From assembly GCA_035578155.1 (NCBI GenBank), contig JAPWDM010000068.1, forward strand, positions 186,001 to 250,000: 64,000 nt of DNA. Direction: 5' to 3'. Every line of letters starts with the position of its first letter. Positions within the stretch are counted from its first letter, which is position 1. The notes beneath the pieces are model-generated. The model did no database searches. It was not told where the DNA came from and worked only from the letters and a program-made list of their open reading frames with translations. Of the stretch, positions 12,208 to 22,479 are shown one piece after another. This DNA is from Brachynemurus nebulosus (Eukaryota; Arthropoda; Insecta; Neuroptera; Myrmeleontidae). A program made the translations under genes and the position numbers.

Positions 12208-12690
12208 TTGGTGACGGTACGATAAGTACTAGACAGAGCGTCCGGTCACCAAGGCCTAGAAGCCATCGCTGGAACTCCCTCCGAGGCGTAAAAGGCCCCG
12301 GAGTGGAGGAACCTGACTAGAAACACACAAATGACTAGAATTATAAATCACAGAAGTAATCACAGATAATACTTATTGCATCGCTGGGGAGCCACAGGCC
12401 CACCAGCGACACAATAAAGAGTTAAAACAATACCGCTGTAGAGCCATAACAACAGGCCTACAGCGGCATAACAAATATCACAGATAAATAAAAACAGTTG
12501 ATGTACCACCTCGGGTGTAAAAGGCCTTCGGTGGTACATCATTAAAAAACAATAACGAAAACAAATAACAAGGTATAAATAACACACAGTACCACTAAGG
12601 GTGTAAAAGGCCCTTAGTGGCATAACAAAAGACTAAAAGTACCCTGCCAGACCAGCTGGAACAGGGTATAGTTAATAAATAAGTAAATTA
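12208..12690 (-). repeat. Hairpin array in the LINE 3' UTR
   Basis: Successive stems are: CCTTGGTGAC/GTCACCAAGG (12208-12262), a CTCCG/CGGAG stem (about 12280), TCGCTGG/CCAGCGA (about 12381), CCGCTGTAG/CTACAGCGG (about 12433-12466), GATGTACCACC/GGTGGTACATC (about 12499-12540), CCACTAAGGG/CCCTTAGTGG (about 12592-12620) and ACCCTG/CAGGGT (about 12640). Three of the loops share GTGTAAAAGGCC or GCGTAAAAGGCC. Several hairpins recur in the second copy at 16752-17240. Confidence 0.7.
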
Positions 12691-12802
12691 AGACAATCAC
12701 AAAAACTTTTGAAACACATAAATTAAAATCGCTGGGAGATAAAATTAACTGTCGGGGGAGAAACAAGAGACGGCTTGTATAAAATTCAGAGATGTAATGC
12801 CC

Positions 12803-15427
12803 CTAAAGTCTCTGAAGAAGATGCGAATTTCGGAGAAATTCAAGCATCTTTCTTTCAGAGACTGCATCGTAAGCTAAAGCTTCGGCTACATTATTGGGGA
12901 GCTGCAACCTCTGGCGCAATGGCTCAAAGGTTACACATTCCTCAACTATATGCCTCACGGTCAGCGCCGTCCCGCAGGCGGCGCACCTTGGCTGATCCTC
13001 ACCGGCGAGAAGATGACGATGTGTTAACGCCGTGTGGCCCAAGCGTAAACGTGTCAGGGCCACACTCTCTCGCCGGCTCAGATTTACAGGTGCCGGAGTT
13101 CTTCGGACCTCAGGTTTCACCTGTCTGAGCTTAGCCGTGAGGTTGTTCCACTCACGTTGCCATTTATGTTCGATCGCGGATCTAATGCACACTCTCAGAT
13201 CCTCTGGGCGTATGGCAATGTCCTGTGGCTCACCGACTTCGGCTGCGTGACGTGCTGCCTGGTCGTGGTCGGCGAGTTCATTGCCAGGTATCCCTACATG
13301 TCCGGGAATCCAAAAGAAGGTGATAGACTTTTGGCGGAGCATGTAGAGACACGTTCGGATGTTCTGCACCAGTGGATCGATGGTATGAGAGTGGCAGATC
13401 GCTTGCAACGCGCTCAACGAGTCGGAACAAATGAGGAATGCGCTGTCTTCGGATGTTTGACAGAATCGCAGGGCTTGCAGAATAGAAAATAATTCTGCAG
13501 TATACACAGAGGCCTGGGGAGGAAGTGACCAAGCGTGAGGATCGTCACGAATGACGATGGCACTTCCAACACCCGTAGCTGTTTTGGAACCATCTGTGTA
13601 TACGCAGAGAGAGTCAAGTTCGCTAATGATCTCATAAAAGCGGGATCGATATTCGATTGAACTGGTCTCCTCCTTGTTGAGACCAGTCAGGTCGAAACGA
13701 CACCTTACGTTAGGGATCAGCCAAGGAGGTACTTCCATAGGACGTTTGGGAAGTACCTTGGCGAACTGTAAGTGCAGACTCTCTAATAACTCCTGCGTTC
13801 GAACGGCCACTGGCCGACTTATGGTGGGACGTCGACCGTAGAGCCTCTGTAAACGGTATTTGAATAGAGTCGGGTGGTTTATATGTGAAGGTGTTGCATA
13901 TATCCCCGCCGCATAATTGAGCAAGAGACGCTCACGTCTCAGTCGCAGCGGAGGAAGACCCGACTCTACGCAGAGGCTCATAGAAGGGCTCGTTCGAAAT
14001 GCTCCCGTAGCCAGTCGTATGCCTGCATGGTGAACAGGATCTAGGAGTAAGAGCGCAGACGCCCGGGCGGAGGAATAAGCAATGCTGCCGTAATCAATCC
14101 TAGTCAGAACTAGCGATTGATACAGGCGAAGCAACGACTCCCGGCCCGCACCCCACGATGCACCAGCCAAGCACTTAAGCATGTTTATTGTCCTGCGACA
14201 ACTCGCAGCTAAGGCTTGGAGGTGTGGGCGCCACGTAAGTTGTTTGTCGAATATGAGTCCTAGAAACCTGACGCTATCAACGCACTGGAGACTGGATCCT
14301 TTTAAAGTGAGGACAGGATCCGGATGTGCGTTGCGCTTTCTGCAGAAGTGAACCACCGATGTTTTTTGTGGTGAGAAACGAAAACCAAGAGCTTCTGCAG
14401 AAGTCACCACTTCGTTGATGCCTTGTTGCAGCCGTTGTTGAATATCCTCGATGGAATCGGCTGCATAGAAGATTGTGAGGTCATCAACGTACAAGCAACG
14501 ACGAATTGGGGCTGAAGCTGCAATATGACTGACTGCGATGGAAAACAAGGTGACACTAATGGTGGAGCCTTGAGGAACACCATTCTCCTGGGAGTGGGCC
14601 TCAGACTCAGTGTCACCTACCCGGACACGAAACGTGCGGTCAGTCAGAAAACTTTTTACGAACTGAGGGAGGTTACCTCTTAAACCCCAGTCGTGCAGCT
14701 TCTTGAGAATGCCATACCTCCAGGTCATATCATAAGCTTTCTCCAAATCGAAAAACACGGCCACAGGGTGTTTTCGTTGGAGAAACGCGTCTTGAATGGC
14801 ATTCTCGAGGCGAACAAGATGGTCCGTAGTCGAATGGTATCGGCGGAACCCACATTGATGTTTAGGTATAAGGTTGTGGGATTCCAGCCACCAGACGAGA
14901 CGGTTGTTCACCATTTTTTCCAATACCTTGCTGAAACAGCAAGTCAAGGATATTGGACGGTAGCTAGTTAGTTGCGATGAATCTTTACCCTCTTTTAGCA
15001 GCGGAATGATGGTAGCTTCCCGCCACTGCGGAGGGTAAACGCCTTGCCTAAAAATTTCGTTGTAAAGATCCAGTAACCTACACTTACCAGGATAAGGCAG
15101 GTTCCGGATCATGGCGTAGGGGATCTCATCAGGTCCAGGGGAAGTGTCCCCAGATCCCCGAAGCGCCTCCAGTAATTCTTGCATAGAAAACGGTTGGTTG
15201 TACTGGAGGGACTCATCTGAGAAAAAATCAAGATCATTTTGTTCATGTTCGATCTTGATCCGCAGGAAGTCCGGGTCATAATTCTGGGAGCCACTGACGC
15301 GCTCAAAGTGCTTAGCTAAGCAATTAGCTATTTCTGCGCGTTCAGTGATGTTCCGACCGTCGACGATGAGAAGGGAGGGCATAGGTGACCGGGAGGATTT
15401 CCCATAATGGCCCTCACTCTTCTCCAT
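12803..15427 (-). CDS. LINE ORF2 fragment: reverse transcriptase + RNase H (874 aa)
   Basis: This frame copies element RNA into DNA during target-primed integration. RT spans about residues 80-400: SYRPISLT (155-162), QCGFRRYHST (191-200), motif A FFDLEKAYD with Asp227, motif B NGVPQGST (282-289), motif C YVDD (313-316) and LGLIFDKQLTW (389-399). RNase H spans about 605-735: YTDGSK with Asp612, Glu645, SDSLSALQAI with Asp669, and WIPGHVGIPGNELAD ending at Asp720. A C-x2-C-x6-H-x4-C cluster follows (815-831). All catalytic residues are present and no stop interrupts 874 codons. The true reading frame begins in the endonuclease, so the first Met here is only the first one after a frameshift near 15400. 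The copy is recent but defective. Confidence 0.85.
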   Translation of the reverse strand: MEKSEGHYGKSSRSPMPSLLIVDGRNITERAEIANCLAKHFERVSGSQNYDPDFLRIKIEHEQNDLDFFSDESLQYNQPFSMQELLEALRGSGDTSPGPDEIPYAMIRNLPYPGKCRLLDLYNEIFRQGVYPPQWREATIIPLLKEGKDSSQLTSYRPISLTCCFSKVLEKMVNNRLVWWLESHNLIPKHQCGFRRYHSTTDHLVRLENAIQDAFLQRKHPVAVFFDLEKAYDMTWRYGILKKLHDWGLRGNLPQFVKSFLTDRTFRVRVGDTESEAHSQENGVPQGSTISVTLFSIAVSHIAASAPIRRCLYVDDLTIFYAADSIEDIQQRLQQGINEVVTSAEALGFRFSPQKTSVVHFCRKRNAHPDPVLTLKGSSLQCVDSVRFLGLIFDKQLTWRPHLQALAASCRRTINMLKCLAGASWGAGRESLLRLYQSLVLTRIDYGSIAYSSARASALLLLDPVHHAGIRLATGAFRTSPSMSLCVESGLPPLRLRRERLLLNYAAGIYATPSHINHPTLFKYRLQRLYGRRPTISRPVAVRTQELLESLHLQFAKVLPKRPMEVPPWLIPNVRCRFDLTGLNKEETSSIEYRSRFYEIISELDSLCVYTDGSKTATGVGSAIVIRDDPHAWSLPPQASVYTAELFSILQALRFCQTSEDSAFLICSDSLSALQAICHSHTIDPLVQNIRTCLYMLRQKSITFFWIPGHVGIPGNELADHDQAARHAAEVGEPQDIAIRPEDLRVCIRSAIEHKWQREWNNLTAKLRQVKPEVRRTPAPVNLSRRESVALTRLRLGHTALTHRHLLAGEDQPRCAACGTALTVRHIVEECVTFEPLRQRLQLPNNVAEALAYDAVSERKMLEFLRNSHLLQRL

Positions 15428-15945
15428 ACCTCCGAAGTTGAAGTGGAGGTATTAATGGCCGAAACATATTGCTCCCATGATAGCCTCTTTTGTTCTTTTA
15501 TTGTTCTTTTACAACGTGCTTGAGCACGCTTGTAGGCTATCACATTTTCCTGCGTGGGGCGACGTCTGAGTTCATTGTACGCCCGCTTTTTCTCTGCAAC
15601 TGCTACACTCACGACTTCATTCCACCATGGTACTTGACGTTTGGGTGGAATGTTGGACGACATTGGTATACTCTTATGTGCTGCTTCAATGACACTGGAG
15701 GACATTTTCCCCACATCATCTTCTACGTCTCCAGTCAGCTCGGGTGTACGGAATGAATCAGCGTACATTTCCCAATCAGCCTGACGGAGACGCCATCTCG
15801 GCGAAGACGATTGTGGGGTCATCGGCGTGGTACTATTCAATATAATGGGAATATGGTCACTACCGTATGAATCAGACGCCAGCGTCCACTCATAACGGTG
15901 CGCCATGACCGGTGAGCCATAGTGATCTTGGGTAGTCAGAGGCTA
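15328..15945 (-). pseudogene. C-terminal part of LINE endonuclease and linker
   Basis: The 192-aa frame starts just before the signature SDSYGSDHIPIIL, whose SDH carries the catalytic Asp-His of the apurinic-like (exonuclease/endonuclease/phosphatase) fold. It continues through VPWWNEVV and WRRVRAIMG, the usual linker towards RT. The upstream codons for SPVMAHRYEW are open but a stop lies a little further up. The first two thirds of the endonuclease are absent. The last 33 codons run in a different frame from the RT, so a one-base indel near 15400 broke ORF2. Confidence 0.75.
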
Positions 15946-16308
15946 ATGGAATCCGAAGATTACTGTATTGCGCATAAACTACCCCTGGAACCCTTAGCCT
16001 CCTTGACACCAATGGGGGATAAATATCCCTCACGGGTGCCAAGGGCAGCTGCTATAGGTGTCCTCACCACCTATTATTATTATTATCATTATTATTATTA
16101 TTTTTACGCCAACCTGGCGCTCACTACTCAGTAGGACAGTACTGGGTAACATTCACCTATACCGGCATTATGCAAGGTATTAGGCTCTGTGGAAGGGTAA
16201 TGTGCCAAACCAATCCGTAAAAGTACCGTAGTACATTCACGGACGGGTTTGTCACATCACTCCTTATATTGTTGTTGTTGTTGTTGCTTGAAACGAGGTG
16301 TTATGCGT
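15946..16308. other. Unassigned segment with ATT- and GTT-rich runs
   Basis: An imperfect ATT run (16072-16104) and a short GTT run (about 16270-16287) flank GC-richer sequence without a recognised motif. It lies between the endonuclease break and the ORF1-like frame, so it may be a rearranged LINE interior or 5' UTR. Confidence 0.35.
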
Positions 16309-16638
16309 CTATTTTGGTGTATACTGGTTCGTACGACGAGACTTTTGTGGAAGCGTAGATGTTGGCTCAATGACAGAGGGCTGTGAAAGCCTAGTTCGTT
16401 TTCGTGTCCTCAGATGGTAGGTAGGAGTAGGGACAGAGGGAAGGGAAAGGACTGTTTGTGTTTGTGTGTGTGTTTGTGTATGTGTGTGGATGTGTCTTTC
16501 TATTTTACGTTTCTTGGTGTAGATGTTTTCTGGTTCATCAAATTGCTCATTAAGATCGGGTGTTCCTGGAACTGCGCGTTTAGATGGTACAGAGGTTGAC
16601 GGACCTTGTGTGTTATTGAATTGAGGAGGATTGTGCAC
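16309..16638 (-). pseudogene. Possible LINE ORF1 N-terminal remnant (109 aa)
   Basis: This is an uninterrupted frame rich in Pro, Ser, Thr and basic residues (KKRKIER, RTRKRTRLS), with an HTHTQTHTQTQT stretch caused by a GT-rich microsatellite. Its place, just before the next element's TAA tail and on the LINE strand, fits the disordered start of a gag-like ORF1. No zinc knuckles remain. The assignment rests on position and composition only. Confidence 0.3.
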
Positions 16639-16676
16639 CAGAGCGGTAACAGTGACAGTGCGGCAGTTGTTCGATC

Positions 16677-16751
<75 letters not shown>
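16677..16751 (-). repeat. (ATT)n tract 3, tail of LINE copy 2
   Basis: About 75 bp of ATT repeats, then TTTATTTATTTA, adjoin a second copy of the LINE 3' UTR. On the element strand it is a TAA-repeat tail. Confidence 0.85.
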
Positions 16752-16764
<13 letters not shown>

Positions 16765-17910
16765 TTTGTTTTTTATTTTTATTTTCTTTAATTGAAATTG
16801 GAGCACTGTTGCCGGTGGATTGCGCGGTCAGCAGTGCCCGGCGGCATCGCCAACGGAGGGCATGCGCCGCCATACACAGTAAGGATAAAAAACGCACAAA
16901 ACAGACAGGAACACATAAACGCAATAGACAGCGGACAAAAACATGCACATAATAGAATCCATCGATGGGCCCTGCCATCCCAGGGCTTCATACAGAGTGG
17001 ACAGTCCTTGGTGATGGTACGCTTAATGCTAGCTAGAGTGTCCGGTCACCAGGGTCTGAAAATCAACGATAAAACTCCGAGGTGTAAAGGGCCTCGGAGT
17101 GGAGAAAACTGACTAGAAATATCGCTCAGGTAATATTACAAAAAAAGGAAAATCTTATTACGTCACTGGGGAGCCACATCACAGAGAAGAACAATAAGTG
17201 ATGTACCACCTCGGGTGGAAAAGCCCTCAGTGGTACATCGTTAAAACAAAACAGATTAAAAACAATCTTATTAAAAAACAAAAACAACGATATCACAGGT
17301 TTCAGAATATTTCTTGCTCTGTGGCACGATTCCGCTCCCCATATTCTCGACAATTCCGAAATGGCTTCGTCAACACCTAGGAACTCACACGTGTAGGGAC
17401 AGTGACATCTGATTACTGAGCAACATGTACTGTTCTGTCAGATAACTGATTACTACGTATATGTGCCCTTCTGTCAGATGTCGGGATCAACCTACACGGG
17501 AGACCGGTACGATGACTAGGCCACGTTCGTCCGAGTCGAGGCTACAGAGAAGGGGACAATGTCACAGAGTATCACAGAACGACAATCTGACCTATGTTCG
17601 TATTACTTCGACGGGGCGGAAGCTGCAACATCGATGCCCACGAATGCATCCGTACGAGGGATGGCGACGTTTCCTTACTGAGCGAGATCGCTCCAGCCGT
17701 TCGGGCAGACGTCGACTCGTACGAGTGGCTGATGAGAACGAGTGCGTCGGGAGCCGCATTCCTACCCATCGAAACAACAAGAACTGGGACAGGAAAATAT
17801 CACAGAGCGAACAAGATTTAAAAAAAAATACCACCACAGGTATGAGAACCCAAGGTGGCATAACAAGAATCACAGTTATGGAATCATCACAGCTTAGTTA
17901 AAACAAAAAA
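16752..17910 (-). mobile_element. I-like LINE copy 2: 3' UTR only
   Basis: 16790-17300 aligns with 12000-12580, both carrying GTTGCCGGTGGAT/GCTGCCGGTGGAT, GGGCATGCGCCGCCA and CCTGCCATCCCAGGGCTT. Hairpins with the same stems are kept at about 17009, 17075 and 17201. About 17310-17825 is GC-richer and unmatched in copy 1, then a CCACC...GGTGG hairpin and GGCATAACAA resume the resemblance. No coding sequence remains. Its tail abuts the upstream end of copy 1, giving two same-strand copies head to tail. Confidence 0.75.
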
Positions 17911-18605
17911 TCACAGATAAAATATCACACTTTTCGACTAGTCTAACGCGATTCACGAACTTGGCAAACATGCCCTTACCAGCTACTACATTCACATCCG
18001 TCAGTCAATTGAGTATATAGTCAGCCCCAATACATTACTAAATACAATTAGTTAGCTTAAAGTATGTTACCCAACTGAATTTCATTTTTGTTGCTAGTGT
18101 ACGTATATTTTGATCTAAATTGAATTGTTTTTTATAACAAATTTGTAACCATTCGTTTTCCCCCATCTTCAGTATATTAATCCATCATTTATAGGATCTC
18201 TTAAATACCTCAAATTCAATTTTTAAAATTTCTGTTTCTTGGCTTACTAAACAATTTGAAGTGTTTTTCAACCAATTAAAAATTGATTTAAAAAATCCTA
18301 CTTGTATCTTTTCAAGTAGATTCATACACTGGAAAGTTCATACCTCTGTAGTATATAATAGAACAGATCTTACCAAAGCTTGATAAATTTTTATGCTTAC
18401 CTATCAGATTTCTAATTGCACTTAATGCTTTTTTCAGTGGCGATGCGTTGGAGTAGACAAGGGAGACAGTGTCTCCCCAAAAAAATTAAATTTCATAAAA
18501 TTTAAGATCCTTTAGAAAATTTAAAATAATTTATTATCTAAGTTTTATAATATATATTTATATACGTTTACACTTTACACCCATATACAATAATACCTTT
18601 CGAAA
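17911..18605. other. AT-rich region, no gene seen
   Basis: No frame or shared repeat was recognised apart from the motif that follows. Confidence 0.4.
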
Positions 18606-18640
18606 TTCATCATGTTAGGCAGATACTGCGACAGGGGTAT
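18606..18640 (+). repeat. Helentron-like right-end motif, copy F
   Basis: GAAATTCATCATGTTAGGCA is followed by a GCAG/CTGC mini-hairpin and GACAGGGGTA, a diverged version of the conserved right end at 6802, 42473, 49281 and 56473. The remainder of this copy could not be traced upstream. Confidence 0.55.
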
Positions 18641-18825
18641 TTATTATTATATAGCGAAGTCTTTAAACACGTTTTCCTCGAAGCAACGTTCTTATAATTG
18701 ACGAGAACTTTCACTCAAAAACTACTCGACTAATTCTTTTGAAATTGATACCAAACTAACTGTGTCACGTTTCTGCAAATCTATAAATAGGGAGGAAAAT
18801 TTTAAGAATACTTTCTATACTTCTA
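18641..18825. other. AT-rich spacer, nothing recognised
   Basis: It lies between the right-end motif and family-X copy 2. Confidence 0.4.
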
Positions 18826-20205
18826 TACTTCAAAACTGATGATGAGGGTCCGGTTGATCAGGGCTTTAAAAAAAGGTCTTTAAGTTTTTAAGGGCTGAAT
18901 CTCAGTAAAATTCAATTTTGTGCCGATAACAGTTAGCAGGGAAAAAGCCAACACAATTCGTACGAGGGCATTCCTACCAATGCTTATCCGCCAATTGCCT
19001 TTATGCTTTATTTTTAAATATTAAAAAAGAAGGAACTTAAATAGTAAACTGGAAGGCTTTTATGAAGATATTTTTTTTTTTCAAAAAAATCCAAAATTTC
19101 TATTTTATAAATAATAAAAATCCAAAATTCCTAATTTATAAATAAACAGTGACTTTAATAAGATTTTTAAATTACTTAATATGTACGTATTTCATTTGTC
19201 ATAAAAGTAAGTTCACTTTTTTTAAAATTTTTTAAAATTACTATTCGCCTACTTGTATTTAGAATAAAAATAATGCATTTAAAACACATTTAACAATAGC
19301 ATTCAAATCCGATGTAAAAATGGGAGAAGTGGGGGGAAAAGTAATGTGGACTCCCTAAAAGGTACTAGCTGGATACTAACTGAATACACGTACAAAATTT
19401 CAGCCCTCTAGGTTTCCTTAGAGAGTCTCTAGACGTGTTAGAAAACAAACAAAAAAATTAGGGAAATACTGGCGTAAAAATCGTGGGGGTAAGGGTTAAA
19501 AGTTGAAACCTCCAAAAAGCAGTGGCTGGCTATTAACTTAACCTGTACACAAAATTTCAGCCCTCTAGGTTTATTTGGGGAGATTTTGACCAGAACGAAA
19601 CTGTCAGAAAAATCATGTTCTTTTTGGTATAAAAATGGTGGGGGTAAGGGTTAAAAGTCGAGACCACCAAACGGCACCCCCTTGATACTAACTCAATCCT
19701 AACGCAAAATTTCAGCCCTCTAGGTTTATTTGGGTGACCTGTGCGAGTGGTACAAACTTCGAAAACGTCGAAAAAGCATGAAATTGTAGCTTAAAAATGA
19801 GGGGGGTGGGGGTAAAATATTAAAACCTCCAAAAAGCATAACCTAGGTACGAACTCGTATCAACACACTAAATTTCAACCCTCTACGTTAATTCTGGGGG
19901 GCTGGGGGCGTGTCAGATCCAGCTAAAATCGTTTTTTCCCCCTCTACTCCCTCCAAATCATCCTAGGAAGCTGAATTTTGGATATGTTGTAGATAATTCA
20001 CGGAAAAATTATTTGCAATCAGTTTGGAAAAGTTTTATTGTTTTACCGCCCCCACCACCCCCTTAAAAGTTGGGTTGGATCAAAAATTTTCTCAAAATTT
20101 GACCCCACTTTGATAGTATGAGGTGCCTCGAAAATGAGCCCCATTTACCAAATTTCATCTCTTAACTTCCATAGGGGGGCCCTACACAAATTAAAAGGTA
20201 GCGGT
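18826..20205 (+). repeat. Family X noncoding repeat, copy 2
   Basis: It is nearly colinear with copy 1 (1462-2872), including the four AAATTTCAGCCCTCTAG units (near 19396, 19552, 19708 and 19870). It is immediately followed by an 88-bp (TA)n tract, whereas copy 1 is followed by the short AATATATATTCC. That suggests the element's own end borders TA repeats. Confidence 0.75.

Positions 20206-20207
<2 letters not shown>

Positions 20208-20295
<88 letters not shown>
20208..20295. repeat. (TA)n microsatellite
   Basis: Uninterrupted TA repeats directly after family-X copy 2. Confidence 0.95.
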
Positions 20296-20299
<4 letters not shown>

Positions 20300-20758
20300 C
20301 TTTTTTTCTACATATTCGTGTTCTACGGGTCCGAAAACGGATAGCGCTCCTACTCTCGCCTCTCGCCGTTCTTGTCGTATAGACTGTATGTCTAATTTTT
20401 TCAAGGAAAAATTCGACTAAAAATATGTATGTGCGCCTACCTATAATACATACACATAATACGTACATAGAAATGTTTTGTGAATTTTGTGTACATTTTC
20501 GGGTAAGTTATTTTTATACAGTTAATTAGTTATTGATGTATGTTAAGGTTAAATCAATTATGAATGATGAGATGAATATAAAAAGCCTATTATAATCAAT
20601 TAAATATATTATATAGGTACGTGTAATGAATACCTAAAACATTACATTATATACATGTTATAATAAAATTAGCATACAACTTCTATGAATTTTGTTCTAC
20701 AATTTTTGCAAATAACTTTATTTCATTTCTTTTAGGGTTCCGCAATTAAAATAATGTA

Positions 20759-20836
<78 letters not shown>

Positions 20837-20999
20837 ACATATATATGTATATACACAGGGTGGAAACAGATTTATCGAACATAGGGCAAATACAATAGGA
20901 AATTTTTCTTAAGATCAATGTGATCTTTAATCCCTCTGGCCAATCATATTTCGTTTTTGAATCGTATTACTATAGATCCAAAATATAGTAGCAGATATT
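20296..20999. other. AT-rich region with a second (TA)n tract
   Basis: A (TA)n tract spans 20761-20832, followed by ACACAGGGTGGAAAC, which resembles the ends of some inverted-repeat elements but has no partner found. No gene is seen. Confidence 0.5.
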
Positions 21000-21225
21000 G
21001 TAATGTTTCTGTGTTTGGAGGTTTTATCATGTAATTAAAAATAAGATAATAATTGTATTTCACTAATGGTTATATTTATTGAGCGCTATTACAATATGTG
21101 TTTTATAAAATATATAAGTACATATTTCATTGTAACATGTTCTTAGAAGCGTCTATCTGAACAACTGACGTAGTGCCAACTGTTTTTATTAAAAAAACTA
21201 AAATATGAATTTTACATATATGACA
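21000..21225 (-). repeat. Putative 3' LTR
   Basis: On the element strand a purine run TTGGGAGGGGCG is followed at once by TGTCATATATG, and the segment closes with CATTACA at 21000. This TG...CA unit of about 226 bp contains AATAAA (in CTCAATAAATA). The matching 5' LTR is lost, so the boundaries are inferred. Confidence 0.5.
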
Positions 21226-21267
21226 CGCCCCTCCCAAGAATTAAAAAAAAGAAATATATTTTTTTCT

Positions 21268-22479
21268 TCAAAGATTTAGTTTAATTCTAGGTTTGCAAAT
21301 CCGGCCACTTTTTGTTACATAATTTTTGTCAAGTTTTTCTGGACTTTGTTTAGGTTTTGCTAATGTCACATCTTGAGGAACATAATCACTCTTGGGTGCA
21401 ACTTCAGTCTGAGTCTTTTCAATTTCAGAGTTGAGGACTGCTTCTGCAGAATTTTGTAAAGGACGAAGATGGTGCCTGTTTTTTCTATAAATGCTATCAC
21501 CAGCCTGTACGTTGTAGTCGTTAGGTCCAGATTTATTTATAACCACTGCAGGTCTCCATTGTCGTACTTTTTCTTGAATTAGTACTGGTTGTTCTGGTAT
21601 AAATCCAGGCAACTTCTTTGCAGACACGTCGTGGTACAATATTTGTGTTTGCTGCATCTCTTTCAATTTTTCCTTTACCCCCTTTATAGAGAACTTAGGT
21701 TTTAAAATGTTTTTGTTAATAGGTAAGACAGAACGAATTTTTCTTCCCATAAGCAAGTCACAGGGAGCAGGAAGGTTTTGTTTAGGTATGGTGTTATAAT
21801 TTAATACAGCTAAAAATAAATCATCACATTTTGTTAGAAAACTTTTCACCGTTTGTATAGCTCTTTCAACCATTCCATTTGATTGAGGGTACTGAGGGCT
21901 AGACGTAGTTAATTTAATGTCGTGTTTCTCCGCAAATTTATAGAATTCATGTGAGTTGAAGGGTGGTCCATTATCAGAAAAAATTTCTTGCGGTAAACCA
22001 TTGATGGAAAAAATATTTTTCAGGGCTATAATAACACTTGATGCTATTTTGGAAGATACTTTGTTGACAACAATGAACTTGCTGAAATAATCCACCAAAA
22101 CCAGGAAATCTTTAGTCCCAAACGATTTAAAATCGATACCGATTTTTTGCCAGGGTAGATCTGGGATCTCGTGTGGCGTCAGAGGCTCATTAAAGTTGGA
22201 TCTTGCATATTCTTGGCATTTTGAACATGAGAGTACCATTTTTTCCACATCTAAGGACAAGTTGGGGTAGTATATTGCTTCTTGTGCTAATTTTTTGCAG
22301 GCTACGACACCTTGATGGCTTCTATGTATTAATTTGAGGAACTCTGATTTTAAAGCATTAGGCACAATTAGGCGGTTTTTATAAAAAAAGTAAATTTTTG
22401 TGGACAAAGATGTCATTTTTGACGGAACAAAATTTTTTAACATCCACTGGAACATTTGATTTGTGTTTCGGCCAACCAT
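21268..22479 (-). pseudogene. Gypsy integrase (about 400 aa)
   Basis: The enzyme inserts the element cDNA into the genome. The HHCC zinc domain is visible (HRSHQG ... CSKCQEY). The catalytic core has the expected acidic triad: Asp in GIDFKSF, Asp in FSDNGPPFN and Glu in NGMVERAIQ. The C-terminal part has a WRPAVVINKSGPNDY stretch, like the GPY module of gypsy integrases. The frame overlaps the upstream RT/RNase H frame by about 100 bp in another phase, so a one-base indel near 22380 has separated them. Confidence 0.85.

Larger units (their letters stand above)
11986..15945 (-). mobile_element. I-like non-LTR retrotransposon, copy 1 (5'-truncated)
   Basis: The order on the minus strand is: tail of the endonuclease domain, RT, RNase H, CCHC-like zinc motif, structured 3' UTR, then a (TAA)n tail. 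RNase H downstream of RT plus a TAA tail places it in the I group. The N-terminal half of the endonuclease is missing (break near 15945), and a possible ORF1 piece lies further upstream at 16309-16638. A single frameshift separates the endonuclease tail from the RT frame. Confidence 0.85.

Noticed and set aside
12775..15756. Plus-strand frames of 72-117 aa opposite the LINE ORF2
   Set aside because: They are shadows of the minus-strand RT/RNase H gene.
17461..17901. 146-aa plus-strand frame, Arg/Ser-rich
   Set aside because: It lies in a GC-richer segment of the LINE 3' UTR copy 2. Overlapping frames exist on both strands and no domain is visible, so it is probably chance.
20848..20920. ACACAGGGTGGAAAC as an end of the TACAGGGTG family
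   Set aside because: Only nine or so bases match and no inverse partner was found nearby.
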